Part shown: one piece after another, positions 34,405 to 47,900 of the stretch
How positions within the stretch are numbered: position 1 is the stretch's first letter
How the letters are laid out: each line of letters opens with the position of its first letter
Assembly (NCBI GenBank): GCA_905178155.1
Contig: CAJINV010000015.1
Span: 672,387 to 736,386 of the forward strand
Direction: 5' to 3'
Source: Amoebophrya sp. A120
Taxonomy: Eukaryota; Sar; Dinophyceae; Syndiniales; Amoebophryaceae
DNA: 64,000 nucleotides
Notes under the pieces: generated by a model
What the model saw: the letters and a program-made list of their open reading frames with translations, nothing else
Database searches by the model: none
Told to the model about the DNA's origin: nothing
Program-made: the position numbers and the translations under genes

Positions 34405-35901
34405 TGTCAAGAAGAGCCGCGTGCTCTTGCCGTACCACTATTCAAGTTCAGCTGTTGTACCACTGTTTAAGTCCACAAAATAAAGGTCGAGTACGTCAAC
34501 GTGGTGAGATGTTGAAGAAAATCGATTTATAGGCAACCCTAAAATACAAGTAATAGAAGAAGTGTTGTCTTGTCTTCACGGATCAACGCAGAAAGATGAA
34601 AAATTTATAGTATATAGAATTGCATTCGCTTCAAATTCAACTTGGTTGTTAACGTTGGTGATGGTTGTGATGGTGGCCCTGACGCGAGTACTACATGAGC
34701 AAGAAAAGCATGATAGAGACAATTATGGCCTCATCAGTAGCGCAGCAAAACAACGATAAAAGCAACTACCTCAACGCCAACTACTGCGACAAAAATACAG
34801 TTGATCTTCTCCATGCTGTATACTTTCATTGAAGAACCAGATCCTCAGCGTAGCTGTCGCGGGGCCCAAACAAGTGAAGTGATCAGCGTCTTCAAAATTA
34901 TTGAAAAGTAGCTCTACAGGTAAAAGAACGATCTGTGTCTTCAAAATCGAAAAATAGCGCAAAAACCGGCATCATAGCTGAAGGAGCTTCAGGTTTCACT
35001 TTTGATGCTCGTGGTCTGCTATTTCTACTACTTGCCGTCCCATCCAGATGCGCATCTCGCCGAAGCCCATTTTTGGGCCAAAGCTGACATTCGAGCAAAG
35101 AAACGAATACTTACAATTTCATTTTTACGTGGGCAGCTTCTTCAGAACTCCGGAGTAGAGCGAACACGCGGCAGAACCGGCTTGTTCCCATGGGGTCGGT
35201 GGGGCATGACCTCATCCTTTCTCTCGGAGATGGAACAAAAGGAAAACTATTGACTCCTTGTTCGATGAAAAATAGGGTGTCGGTGTGGCTTTATTGTAAA
35301 ATTACGGTGAAACACAAACACGTTTATTATGGATGCAGATCTATGCATATGCTAAATGGAATTCATCTACGGTTCTTGGATAGAGCTCCTGTTGTTGTCT
35401 CCTACTTTAGATGATAGGTGGTTCGTTTCGCTTTCCATGATGTACTTATTTCATCTGGTAGACGAGTCTTCTTCTTCGAGCGAGGAGATCGTTTTTTCTG
35501 ATTTTTCCTCTTGATGGTTAAATTTAGCTTGAGTTGTAAAGCCCTTGGTGTTGGTTTCTGTGGTAAGTCGTAGAGCAGTAATGTGAAAGTGAACGATGAG
35601 CGAAAGTATAGTATAATGAGCCAACATCGAAAAAAAAAGGCACTCGTGTGTTGTAATGTACCGGAAAAACAAAATTGAAAAAAGATGGGGAAAAAAAATG
35701 AAGAAAAAAAAATGATTAAACAAATGAGGAAATGTAAGAGCTGACCGACTGCAAAAAAATAAATATTAAAAGCAGCTTTTTGTTTTTATTCGCGCTAGAG
35801 ATTGATAGGGGTGCAATTATGAAAAACAACTGTCGTCCACGAGGGGGGTGATCGGGAGCTATAAATCGCCGAGTGGATCACGCGACCTTTAACAGCATCT
35901 C
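34405..35901. other. Spacer, about 1.5 kb
   Basis: AT-rich with long A runs near 35630-35760. No gene, introner or structured repeat recognised. Confidence 0.5.
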
Positions 35902-38900
35902 TCAGTCCTCGTCGGGCGCAGCAACACGCTCTTTCGTTCTTGGAATACAGGGATACAGTAGCTGCAAAAAAATGGGAAACAGAGAAATGACGAGTAAGAA
36001 AATTATGCGTGAATGAAAAATCTTAAAAATTCTTGTACAGACTGAGTTTACCTAGAAATTCTTGCTACGAGCCTAGCTTGAATTTGAAAAAACAAAAAAA
36101 GAAAAAAGTCAAAATGTTGAGAGAAATAATATCATGCTCTTCTACTTCCCGACCCCTTTTGTCGGGTTTTTCTTTTTCCTCTTACCGGTCCCAAATGCCG
36201 AAACCATCCATAACCAAAGCGTGTTGGTCGGTATCAAGTGTAAAAGTGTCTGGGCGGTCTGGAAGATTGCCAGGTTTGTCATGCACATTTTGCGTGACGT
36301 CTGATGTCTGTGATGCCTGCCCTAGCGTCACAGATTTTGTGAGGGCTTCCTGATGCCTATACCGCATGACCAATGCTCTTTCCGTGTAGCAAAACTTGGG
36401 CTCTCTTTGGTGCTGCTCATGCAATACAGAGATTTTTAGAATCCAAAATCAGCATGACAAGTTGGATTCTTCCAGACCCAGACATTTTTACAGTTGATAG
36501 TCGGGACGTTGAAAAAGCGCGTACCCGTTCACCCACATAGCGAGATATCCAAAGTAGTAAACAAGTTTTCATTTCCATACACGTACGATAAAAGCTGTTC
36601 GTTGAATGATGCCAGGGTGCATCATCTTCCTGACTAAGTACCGTCTTATTTGAAGTTCGGTTTTTATTTTTTACTTCTCTCGAAGCAAGAGAGCATGACA
36701 AAGAACTCGGGTGATGTTGTGTCTTCACAGCTTGTTCAACGAAAATATCCTGCGGCGGTAGTTCAAGTTATTGAGTTTAATTTTGATGAATACTGTGCGA
36801 TGCATTCACTGATATTAGGCCAATTTTTTACATTTCGTACGTGTCCGGTAAAGAAACAGAAAGTTTGTTTTGCGTACCAGCGAGGAGACATCGTTCGGGA
36901 AGGCTTGGAGGTCCTGGATGTGCCAGTTTTTATTTTTGAACCGTTTCATGTCCCGATATCAAGTGCAATTTTGTCTGGGTCTGGAAACCTGTGATGCTGA
37001 ATTGAGCATGATTGAAGCGCTTGCAATGGCAGCCAAGCATGATAATTTTTTGAGACGCCTTCTGATGCCTAGCACGCATCACAAATTGCGTTTTTGCATG
37101 ACAAAGAATCCTTCTCTTTTGCTGCTCATGCAACACAGATTTTCCGGGAATGCAAGACACGCATCACAAGTTCCACTTTTCCAGACCCAGACATTCTTGC
37201 ATTTGATACCCGCACCGTTTTGTCAATGATGATGAGCCGCAGATGGCCAAGCTTCGGATCTTATGCAGCGCAAAAGTATCGTACTCGTAGTAATTGCATT
37301 TGTGCATGACAAATCTTTTTCTCAAGGGAAATCAGCATTACAAGTTTACTTTGTAATGCTGGGCTAATTTGTAATGCAATTTATACTAGTACGATGCTTC
37401 TGCATTGCATAGATCTGCATGGTGAACCCCGTCCAGCATGAACACTTCCCACCCACTGAACAGCGGCGGCGTGGCGGGAGAATTCACATCGAAGGCCTAC
37501 TATCAAATGTAAAAGTGTCTGGGTCTGGAAGATTGCCACGTTTGTCATGCATATTTTGAATGACCCATGACGTCTGTGATGCATGACCTAGCTGGCATCA
37601 CAGATTTTTAGAGCACTTTTTGATGCCTCTACCGCATGAGAAACGCCCTCTCCACGTAGCACAAACTGGAGTCCTTTTGCTGGTCATGCAATACAAATTT
37701 TTTTAGAATCCACAGACAGCATTACAAGTTTAGAATCTTCCAGGCCCAGACATTTTTACATCTGATACCTTCCATGTGTTTACCACTGTGCGGAGAGGAG
37801 CAGGCTCAACGTCCTGGTCGTGTTCCGGCCGCTGCAGCTGGTTATCAACTGTGAAAGTGTCTGGGTCTGGAAGATTGCCAGGCTTGTCATGCATATTTTG
37901 CATGACTCCTCAAGTCTGTGATGCATGCCCTAGCATCACAGATTTTTAGAGGGCTTCCTCATGCCCATTCCGCATGACAAATGCTCTTTCCGTGCTGCAA
38001 AATTTGGACTCTCTTTGTCTTTGCTGCTCATGCAATACAGATTTTTTTAGAATCCAAAATCAGCATGACAAGTTGGATTCTTCCAGACCCAGACATTTTT
38101 ACAGCTGATACTGCTCCCCGTCTTGCAGCTGGTCTTGTTGATGTTCTTGCTCGTCGGAATTGTAGTGGCCTTCATAACGCTATCCTCTGCAAGAAAAGTG
38201 AGTATCGCTATCGCGCTCTCAATCTGAATGACAAGTCTTGTTTCTTAGGCAGAAAGAATTACAAAGTATTTCACTTTTATTAATCTTCATGCTGCGCAAG
38301 TTATTTGATGTCATGCGGTTGTTGATACATAAAGCTCCGAATCAGTACTGCGATATTTTCACTTTTGCAATGCATAAACGCGGATCCGGGAGAAAAGCAA
38401 GGCCATGGAGCTTGTCGTGCTCCTGGTTTGCCTCGAGCTGGTCGTATTCCTCGGGATCTGGGTATCCTGTGCAAAAACTCAACGTACCAGTAGTAGTACC
38501 CATCCCACCAGATTTATGTCATGCAATTCTTGCTCTTGTTCTTCTGGCAAGTAGGGCCGGAGGTCGTCAGTCACTCCTCGTCCTCCCTGATGTTGCAAAA
38601 TTTTTGCATAAATAAGGGCGTTGATGCGTAGCTGTGTATGTTGGGTGGAGCAAGAACCTTTCATGGCGCTCCTCCTCTAAGCAGGAATACATAAACAAAC
38701 GGCCACCTCGAGTACTCACTAGAAGATGTTGTTGTAGCCGCGGCGGCCACGAGGGCGGCGCTACCTGGTTGTACAACGTACTTAAGCATGACAAGAAAAG
38801 CCAGATGCTTGTTGTTTTCACGACTCGTGAAGTAGTAGACCCCGCTCTTCAAGAGTGGTCTTGCGAATGAACTACAAATCCCCAAAAAAAACATTCAGAA

Positions 38901-41900
38901 AAAAACACCCATCCCCATCCATTTTGCCATTTTTTTAATGCAAAAAAATCATGAAAAATAAATAAAAAAAGAAAAAAATCCGAAATATTTTTTGCATGGC
39001 ATTTGCGAGAAGTGCTAACTGATGGAGCTAGCTAGTGGCGTCAGTGGCTGCACATACTTTCGCTATGTGATTTTAAGGTGGCTAGCTGAAACCGAGATCC
39101 GAACCACGACCGAGAAATACAACTCGCCGAAGCCAGTTCTCGTCGTTGGGCACCTCTGGTCCCATGGAGGTTTTGAACTTTTGGCGCAGTCACGCACAGA
39201 TACCCAGAGGTAGCGGAGAACTCGCCAAGAACGCCGCGGCTGCACCATTGAAATTAGCGGGAGCAGCACCAGCTGCGCAATTATCATCGATAGTTGCAGA
39301 GCAGATCTTGCGTTCCAGCTCACGAAAAAAAAACGATTTTTTTTTTCGCAAAAAAATGTCACGCTTTTGAAAATGCTCACTTTTTTGATGGATGATGTTT
39401 TTTCGCACGACGGCACCACAAATATTGGATCGACCCATCCAGTCCATTTTCTTGTAGAAGTGGCTGGATGGGTCGAGGCAATATTTGTGGTACCGTCGTG
39501 CGAAAAAACATCATCCACAAAAAAGTAGGAATTCTTGCAATTTTCAAAATGACACTAGAATTTGTGGATGATGTTTTTTCGCACGACGGTGCCACAAATA
39601 TTGCTTCGACCCATCCAGCCATTTCTAGAAGAAAATGGACTGGATGGGTCGATCCAATATTTGTGGTACCGTCGTGCGAAAAAACATCATCCATCAAAAA
39701 CAAGGTCAATTTCAAAAACGAAATTTTTTTGGAAAAAAAACAAAATCAAAAAGTTTTTCCTACGGCAGCCTTGCCGAACAGCAAAAGTCTTCCCGTCCTG
39801 AATTTGTATTATCCACTCGAACCGAAAGGACAGCACGTGTCAAAATCCATCCCAGGTCCGTCGCTTTCATCCCATGTGGCGACGCGGCGGCATGGCGATA
39901 TGGCCACTGCAAAATGGGCCAAGCGATGGGGCCAGAGTCGATGTGCGGCGGCGAAAAGAGGCTTTTGCAGGATCTGGAAGTCGTCGCCTGCTGCGATGAC
40001 CTGTGATGGACCTAGCAAATTTCATTCATGTCAAAAGTTCCTAGCTATGACGCCACTTTAGCTATGTCACCATTAAAGTGATTGCTTCCGATGCCGATTG
40101 GTGACAACCCTGAAAATTTTTTGAAAAAAAGCCGGTTTTTTTTTGTTGAAAAAATAGCAAAATGGATGGGGATGGGTGTTTTTTTCTGGATAATTATCTT
40201 CTTGACTTCTACGGGGTGAAGATGGGCACTACGTAGTGTACGTAGAACTAAAAGTTCTTTTTACTCAGGATAGCACTTCGCCAATGATCATGGGAACCCA
40301 AACCGGCTGCTTCCCCGGAGCCAGAACCGCATGCGGTTCGTCTTGACCGAGAAGCTCCTGCCTGTATCCAAGAAAAAAAACGTTGTTAGTGTAAATTTGT
40401 GATGCGCAACACTCAAGATGATTTCGTGTTTCATGCATGGCATGCATCGTAAGGCCCATTAAAGGGCGTTTTCACGTCGTACTATCTGCGCATGACAGGT
40501 TTTTGCTGTCATGCCAGACAAATTTGTAATGCTATTCCTTCAAAAAAGTTAGACCTACAATGTTTTTTTCTTGGATAGCCCGGTCTCGGGGTTCACGACC
40601 GCGACGTTCTCGCGCCCGTGCAACAGCTTCTGCACTTTCGCGTGCAAAGCGCTCCGCTGCCACTTGTGCAGGTTTGTCGCTTCTGAGCCCACCAGCGTCG
40701 CCGGGTCGACCTCCTCAACCACCGGACGACCCGCGTTTGCAACAGCGTGAGGAGGAGGAGGGCCCGCGGCCGCGCCCGCAGGGTTCCCGAAGGGGACTCC
40801 ACCACTGCGCGGGCGAGGCAACGGCCCTTCTTGTAGAAGTGGTCCACCAGTAGCAGTACCCCCGACAGCATCAAGAGGCGCGATCTATCCAGTGCAAAGA
40901 TCGTGTCTGGGTCGGGAAGGATGCAAGGTTTGTCATGCACGTTTTGCATGACTTCTCCTAACGTCAGTGATGCATGGACTAGCATCACAGATTTTGCGAG
41001 GGCTTCCTGAGTGATGCCTTTATCGCATGAGAAATGCCCTCGCGCCGTGGCAAAAACTGCACCACCACCTCTTTTACTGTCCATGCAATTATACAGATTT
41101 TTGTAGTATTTGTAGTATGCAGACGCAACATCACAAGTTACATCCTTCCAGACCCAGACACATTTGCAATCCATACAGCCCCTCCTCCACCTGCATCGTG
41201 CGGCCCCAGACTGGCAGGAAAAGAAGAACTTGTACCTTGCGCCGCGGCAAGAAATGCTGGATCCTGTGCGTGAAGATGTTGTAGCCCTCCTGCATCAAGA
41301 TCATGTTCATGTTGAGCAGGTAAGGCTGGAGCAGGTGGTTGGAGACCATACTCGCCCCCTTGTAGTCCTCCCCAGCCGACGGCAGGAAGAGCATGCGGAA
41401 TCATGCTTCCACCCGCTACTGCTTGTAGTCCAGTATGCGGATCCAAATCACCACCGCCGAGATGAGATGTTGCTGTATCAAGACCATGGCTGAGTAGAAA
41501 GCCCCCATCTGGGGCATTTATATTTTGCATTTGCTCCGTAACAGTGCTGCCGGTAAAAGCACCAGCCCCAGAAGCCGTGGCTGGCGAGGTGGTCCTAGAC
41601 AGCCCCACCTTTTGAATCAGCTCCCACAAATCGGTTCCCACCTGCTGCTTCACCACTTCCGTGAGCCCGGTCTTGCGGCTGAAGTAAGCCGCCCGCACCA
41701 CCGTGTTACCACTTGCCGGTTGGTCGCGAGGCCAGGCGACGGCCACCACCGCCACGTTTGCCTGCGGGTTGGCACCACCCGAGTAGGGATTTTGGTACGC
41801 CGTGGACATGGCAATGTCGGCTAGAATGATCTTGCCCTCGCACCGCAGCTCCGCCTTGCCTTGCGGCTGAATACTGTGTCCGTTCACGATGCGGTCCACC

Positions 41901-44900
41901 CCGAAAAACTGCAGAGCAGCTATCCAGGAAAAAACACCCATCCACATCCAATTTGTCATGCAAAACATACATAAAGTTCTGTGTTTGTCATGCAATAAAT
42001 GGATGTGGATGGGTTTTTTTTCTGTGGATAGCAGCATCGACTTCACTACAGTCGGGCGGCTGCTCTCCCGGGAGCCCATGAGTGCTGCGGCCCCAAAAAG
42101 GGGACGGCGTCCGCAGATTGGGGTTCTGATAATAGACTGCTTTGCCAAGGTATGGGGGTGCCAGGATCGAAATCGACAAAATCGAAAAAGTTTGCGACGC
42201 ATAGAATGTAGGGCACGCAAGGCCTGTATTGGGGAGCAGGCAAATGAGACCGATTGCGTTCTTGAGCCCGCTTAAGGGTATGCAACGCGCTCCGCTGCCG
42301 GAGTTGGAGTAGCATGACAGGAGCAGTCTTCTTTGCCCAAACAGCACGACAGGCTGGATTTTGGTGCTCCTGAAATTTGTCATGCGCCAATAGAAAACCG
42401 AGCTGGTATCGGTTTTAATATGCGTCGCAAATTATTTCGAGTGCGTTGATTTCGATCCTGACGCCTCCATACCTCGAGGGCGGGGTCCCCGTCCATCACA
42501 TCGAGGCCATCGAGGTCCTGGCTCGTGCTTGTCTCCACGAGCGAAAAAAGGTCCTCGTGCACTGCGCGTAAAACGTCGTCGCGAAATTTCGGGTTTTGCA
42601 TGATCTCGTTCTCGATCTCGGCAACGCTCGCACTGTTGACAACAGTCCCGCGCATTGTCCGAGCCTGGCTCTCGACCGCGACTCGAAGCACATGATCCAT
42701 CACAGCATTGCTGATGCTCGCATGCATGTACAGCGTGCGCCCCACCACCACCATGCTGTCCGCGCGCGTCCGGAGTTTTTCAAAAAGCCAGCCGCCCGGT
42801 CCCCAGGCCTCTCCGTAGTCCGCCCGAGGAGCCCAGGACCCTGTAAAAGGGTCCGGGTTCGCGTTCTCAGCTGATATTGATTGGACCGACGAAGGTGGTC
42901 TGCTTGTGGCCCATGAAGATTCGGGCTCCTTTATCGTATGCAAAAACGTCCCCGCCACGGCATAGTCAAGATGGGAAATCGGCTAGACAAATCCACAAGC
43001 TTTGGCTGTATTGCATGACAAATTTGGACTCGTAGCGTAGTGCTGTTTGAGCTAGCTCAGCAGCATCACAAATCTAGTACATCATGCTGATTGGAGCATG
43101 ACAAATTGCAAAAAACGACTAGAAATCGCTCCTCATGGGGCTCCACATGAGAAACATGTTCAGCATGCAGATGTGCATGACAACTATGGGGTGGGGACGT
43201 TTTTAAATACGATATCCTTGGTGACTGCCTCGGACAAGTACTGGCCTACAGGGTGACCGACGTATCAAAATGACAAGGCCCCCCTCGTCCCCATATCAAA
43301 ACGGGGATTTGTGTAGCGTGATTTGTGATCACGAGTCTTGTTCACGTTGTCATGCTACTTAAAAGGGAAGAGATCGATACGAACAGTACTACAGTAGTAC
43401 TGGCTTGGGTCGTTGGAAAGCCTTGCGGCTTCAGCATGACACGACGCAACTGGAAGCGGAAAACAGCATGACAGATTACCTGCAAGCTTTATTTCTCTTG
43501 GCCTTCTAGCAATACATTTGTGCTGTATAAATGCAAATACAGCATCACAAAATTTTTTCGGTATGGGGAGGGCGGATTTTTCCTCACAATACAAACCCGG
43601 GCGTCATCTCCAAGTACCGCAGCCGGAACATCTCGTGGTTTCCCAACAGAAAAATGACCTTCCCGCCAACCCGTTCCCTATGAATTGCAAAAGTATCGTA
43701 CTCGTATAAATGCATTTACAAATTTCCTCAGCACGAGAAAGAAAATTTGTAATGCAGATCTGCGTCTGCCTTAAGACAAAGATTTGTAATGCAAGACGTG
43801 CATTTATACGAATACGATACTTTTGCACAGGATATTCCGCTTTCTCCTGCAAATCGAAAATCAGGTCGTAGATTTCCCGTCCATCCGGTCCACGATCAAC
43901 GATGTCGCCCGTGCAAATCAGCGTTCGACGGCCCATATGCATTGCAAGCATGGAAGATCTGGGTCACTGGATTTGTCGTGTGAGATTTCAACGACAGCAA
44001 GACCAAGATCTGGTAGACGTAGACTACAAGTAACCCGCTTATGTTTTGATGCCCCCGTGCTTTTGAGTGCATGGGAGTTTGTCATGCGTGTTATGATTAT
44101 GTATGGTTCATAATTTCTCAAGGAATCTGTAGAAAAAGTTGGCCTCGTCTACTAGTAAAAACTTGTCATGCTGTTATGATGTTGCTGTACAACTGGCTAC
44201 TCATCTGCGATGTCGACTTCAGCAACACAAGTTTCCAAACCCAGATCGATATTTGCAATGCATAGCCACCGATCCACGTGACGCCGCTCGCAGCTTCCAG
44301 CACGCCCGCGAGCACGAGGGCTTCGCGCGCGGCCGTCAGTATCCAACAGAAAAAGTTAGGTAGGGCATACAATTTCCTGTAATGCAAAAATAAGTACACA
44401 AGCTGCATTGCATCTCCCAAACAGAATGCTATGGGCTCGCCCATGACAGTTTTCAATTTTTGTTCATGTAATTAAGTAGTTTTGAAGAAAAATTTATGCC
44501 CCGCCTGCTTTTTTCTCTGGGATAATCAGGTCTCCATGAAAATCTGCCACGGACAATACGACGTCCATCGTTTCTATCCAAGAAAAAAACGCTGTTCGTG
44601 TAAATTTGTGATGCGCAACATGCAAGATGATTGCGTCTGTCATGCTTGGCATGTATCCTAGGGTCCATTAAACCAGGGCGTTTCCACGTACTGTCTGCGC
44701 ATGACAGGTTTCCCCCGCTGTCATGCCAGACAAATTTGTAATGCTGTTCCGCCAAAAAAGTTACACCTACAACGTTTTTTTCTTGGATAGTTTCGTCGGC
44801 AGAAGGGCTTGAAACAAAGAAGGCCTTTGCCACTTCGGGCGGCATTCCAGGCAAGTGGGTGGACCGTTCTAACTCGGAAGAAGCGCGGTTCCACAGACTC

Positions 44901-47900
44901 AATAACGCGTCCTCGATTTTTTTTGCGCTCGCGAGTAAGAACTGCTCGTCGCCAGAAGGTGCGGTGGCCGAGGTAATTTCCGTAAACACCGACCAGATGC
45001 GGTCCGAGTATGGAGGCGCTCTCAACTGTTACATTCTCAACTGTTGCATGGCTTTGTGATGCAAAATGGGCATCAACGTAAACATGGTAAAGCTACTTCG
45101 CATGACAAATTTAAATTTTGGGAGGGCCAAACAGCATGGGACTCTGTGCTGAATTTGTTGTAATGCAAGACTTGCAAGATCCGGCCTTTCCTTAACGTCA
45201 TACCATGCGGCTTGTGATTTAAATTGTGACAGATTTGGGACGGATTTGGGACGGCCAGCTTTTTCTGATTCTAGGCGCCCCAAACCGGTCATATGGCCAA
45301 GCCATGGCGGGGCGGTGTGGGACTTGGCGGCAGGGCTAGCGCGCGTGTTCTGAACGTGTTCTACCGCTTGGGCAGAACCTAAAACCAAAGCTGCGAAAGT
45401 ACGGCCATCATCCCCCACACCATTGCCTGGGGCGTTCCTTTTCACATCTACATAGGGCGACCCAGGGGAATGAAAGGCCGACGACTGGCGGCTTCCAAGG
45501 GCCAACAGGTAGCAGCACAGAAAGCTGGGAGATGTAGAATGCAAAGGTAAAGAGGAAGAACGTTTGCGGCCCGAAGGGCCGCCGAGCGAAAATTTTCGCC
45601 AGTGCCAGGCGCGCACCCATTAAGCAAAATTCGAGACCGACCGAACGGGCACGGAGAGAGTCCCGAAGAGAAAGCAAGCGCTTCTGGGAAGACGCAACTT
45701 TTCAGATTTTGACGCCAAGCTTTTCAATTTCAAATGCAGGTCATAAACAGGTCCGAATTAGGTCAGAAATCCAGAATGTAATATAGGGACGGGATTCCTG
45801 ACCTAATTCTGACCTAATTCGGACCTTTTTCTGACCTCCATTTCAAATTGAGCCGGAGGCCATGATCTTCGTCCCAAATTGGCCCAGACCCACTGATCGC
45901 GATTTCAAATTGATGATCGCGATTTCAAATTGATGATCGCGATTTCAAATTGGTGATCGCGATTTCAAATTGGTGATCGCGATTTCAAATTGATGATCGC
46001 CATTTCAAATGCCTGATCGGCATTTCAAATGGGCGATCTCCATTTCAAATCGCTGATCGCAATTCCAAATTGACGATCTTCATTCCAAAACCCACACCAG
46101 GCCAGTCAAATCTCTCTCCAGTCCTGTGCCGCCGTATGGGCGTAGCTTATTTTGGTGCCACACCAAGGCGAAACTCCATCGCGGGGAACCATGGGAGTGG
46201 GCTGCGGGGCACAACGATGGGCCTAATTTGCAATGCCAAAACGAGCTCTGGCGCCCGCAATGCCCGCGCGTGCTCTCGAACAGGAGCGCTGCTTTTCAAA
46301 AAACCCTGTCCGTCCCAATATCGTCAACAATTGGTCAACATTCTATTCTGCGCCGGTTGGTACAGCGTTAACCTTTCCTTGTAGCCACTCTTGCATCACA
46401 AATCCACGTAAGAACAGCTAAGAATGTACTAACAGTTGAGAACGCCATACCGAGTGGGCTTCGCAGAATCGCTGCGACCACTCTGGTGTAACGGTCGCGA
46501 GGGTGGCCAGCATGAGCGGAAGGTCGGAGAAACGCTGAAAAACGTCAGAGAATTGCAGCAGCGCGGGTTCTTCTCCTCGTTGAACGCTCGAGTAGATCAG
46601 TGTCGAAAGTTGTCCGCAGGGAGATGTTGACTCAAGAACGCCAGCATTATGCTCGTCCGGTAGTCTGTCGCTTTGGAGGTGGCGGCCGTGAGACAACAGG
46701 AGGCCTTCTCCGGGTTGTGGTGCCTTGGGAAAAGTAGTGCCAACACCGTTTGGTGTTCCATCAACAACATCCCCGACTGTGACCAGGGTACCACGCTCAA
46801 GGCGCTGTCTCTGGTCTTGTGGCCCAGCAAGCGCTCCTCCTGAAGATGCAGGACCACCTCCCTGCATCATGCCGCCGCCTGCAATTCCGGTATTTCCGGA
46901 CACCGAGGACAAGCGGCGCAGCTCTTCTTCTAGAGCGTGAATCCTTCCTAGCAAGGGGTCTCCTAGAAGATCAGACAATGCGCTCAGTCGCACACGAGGA
47001 CCCTGGAATTCCTCGAAGACGTTCTGGATCTGCTCCAGTTCCGCGCGACAAAAATTCTGCCATAATTGCTCTTGATCAACACTGGCTCTCGGCAACCCTG
47101 GGATTTTCGTTAGCGCTTGCTGAATTGCAAAGGTCGACTCGGAATGGGTTGGATCAAGAAACCACCCCAGCACGTTGCGATACCGCTCGCAAGGCGGATG
47201 CGCTATCCCCTCAGGTCCCGCCACAAGGTTGACGTCAAGATCCTCTTTGTATCGCGAGAAAAAACTGCTTCACTGTAAACTTCTTGTAATGTAGTTGCAG
47301 AGAATGTATCTCGCAAGTGTTTGTCTTGCTACACATGCAACACAGTGGATTTTTTTTAGCTGCGTTTTCCCTCAGGAACCTTGCATGAGAAATTTTCTCT
47401 GCCGTGTAGAGCAAACGACCTGCAAAATCCCTACAGTGATGAAACACTTTTCTCTCACGATACTTTGAGGGGGAACTGCAAGCGAACAACGCTTGGAGGT
47501 GGAGGTGGTGCCCCTGCTGCGCTCCCTCCCGCTGCGAGAGGATCTGGGGATAATCCGAATGGTGTTTCTTGTTCTTGCTGCGCTTGTGACAATCTGGAAT
47601 GCGTGGCCTCGATCATCTCGCGGAATTCCGCAAACCTGGCATCCAGGTTTTCGAACTCCATGGCGTTCACCGCGTCGATAATCCCCTGGTCCAAACCAGA
47701 ATCGGAAAGATCGTCCCACTTGCCAAGAATCTCCTCGTGCTTCGCTTTTTCTTCCGCCTCATTGTTGCTACTGGACGACATGCCGAGTACTAATGACATG
47801 ATGCTCGCCCCCATCACGGACGTCGACTGGGGCTTCTGACCACTTGCCCAGGTGAGTCCTGCCACGCCTGGCACATCTTCAGCTGTGGGCAAGTACTTCT

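Larger units (their letters stand above)
38893..40192. mobile_element. Family G-like element nested in the composite introner
   Basis: About 1.3 kb bounded by the family G arm (CAGAAAAAAACACCCATCCC) and its inverted copy ending TTTTTTTCTGGATA. Ordinary G members are only about 100 bp, so this copy has been filled with extra sequence. Confidence 0.65.
38463..40274. mobile_element. Composite giant introner
   Basis: About 1.8 kb between exons that join as GEVPDPEEYDQ. Left end TATCCTGTGCAAAAACTC; right end TTTTTACTCAGGATA is its rough inverted partner. The interior holds a large family G-like element and two foldbacks. Interior structure, and whether a hidden exon lies near 38611-38870, is uncertain. 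Confidence 0.6.
45009..46449. mobile_element. Introner, family I, enlarged
   Basis: 1,441 bp with perfect CCGAG direct repeat. Family I ends with CTCAACTGTTACATTCTCAA-type arms surround the normal body plus over 1 kb of extra sequence (about 45215-46390). Splice gives FCEAHS-DRIWSVF. Confidence 0.85.

Noticed and set aside
38567-38894. Exon between two introners at 38611-38870
   Set aside because: The minus frames have weak composition, and the flanking exons join acceptably (GEVPDPEEYDQ) without it.
45408-45677. Open frame inside the enlarged family I introner
   Set aside because: It lies in inserted intron sequence and has no convincing protein character.
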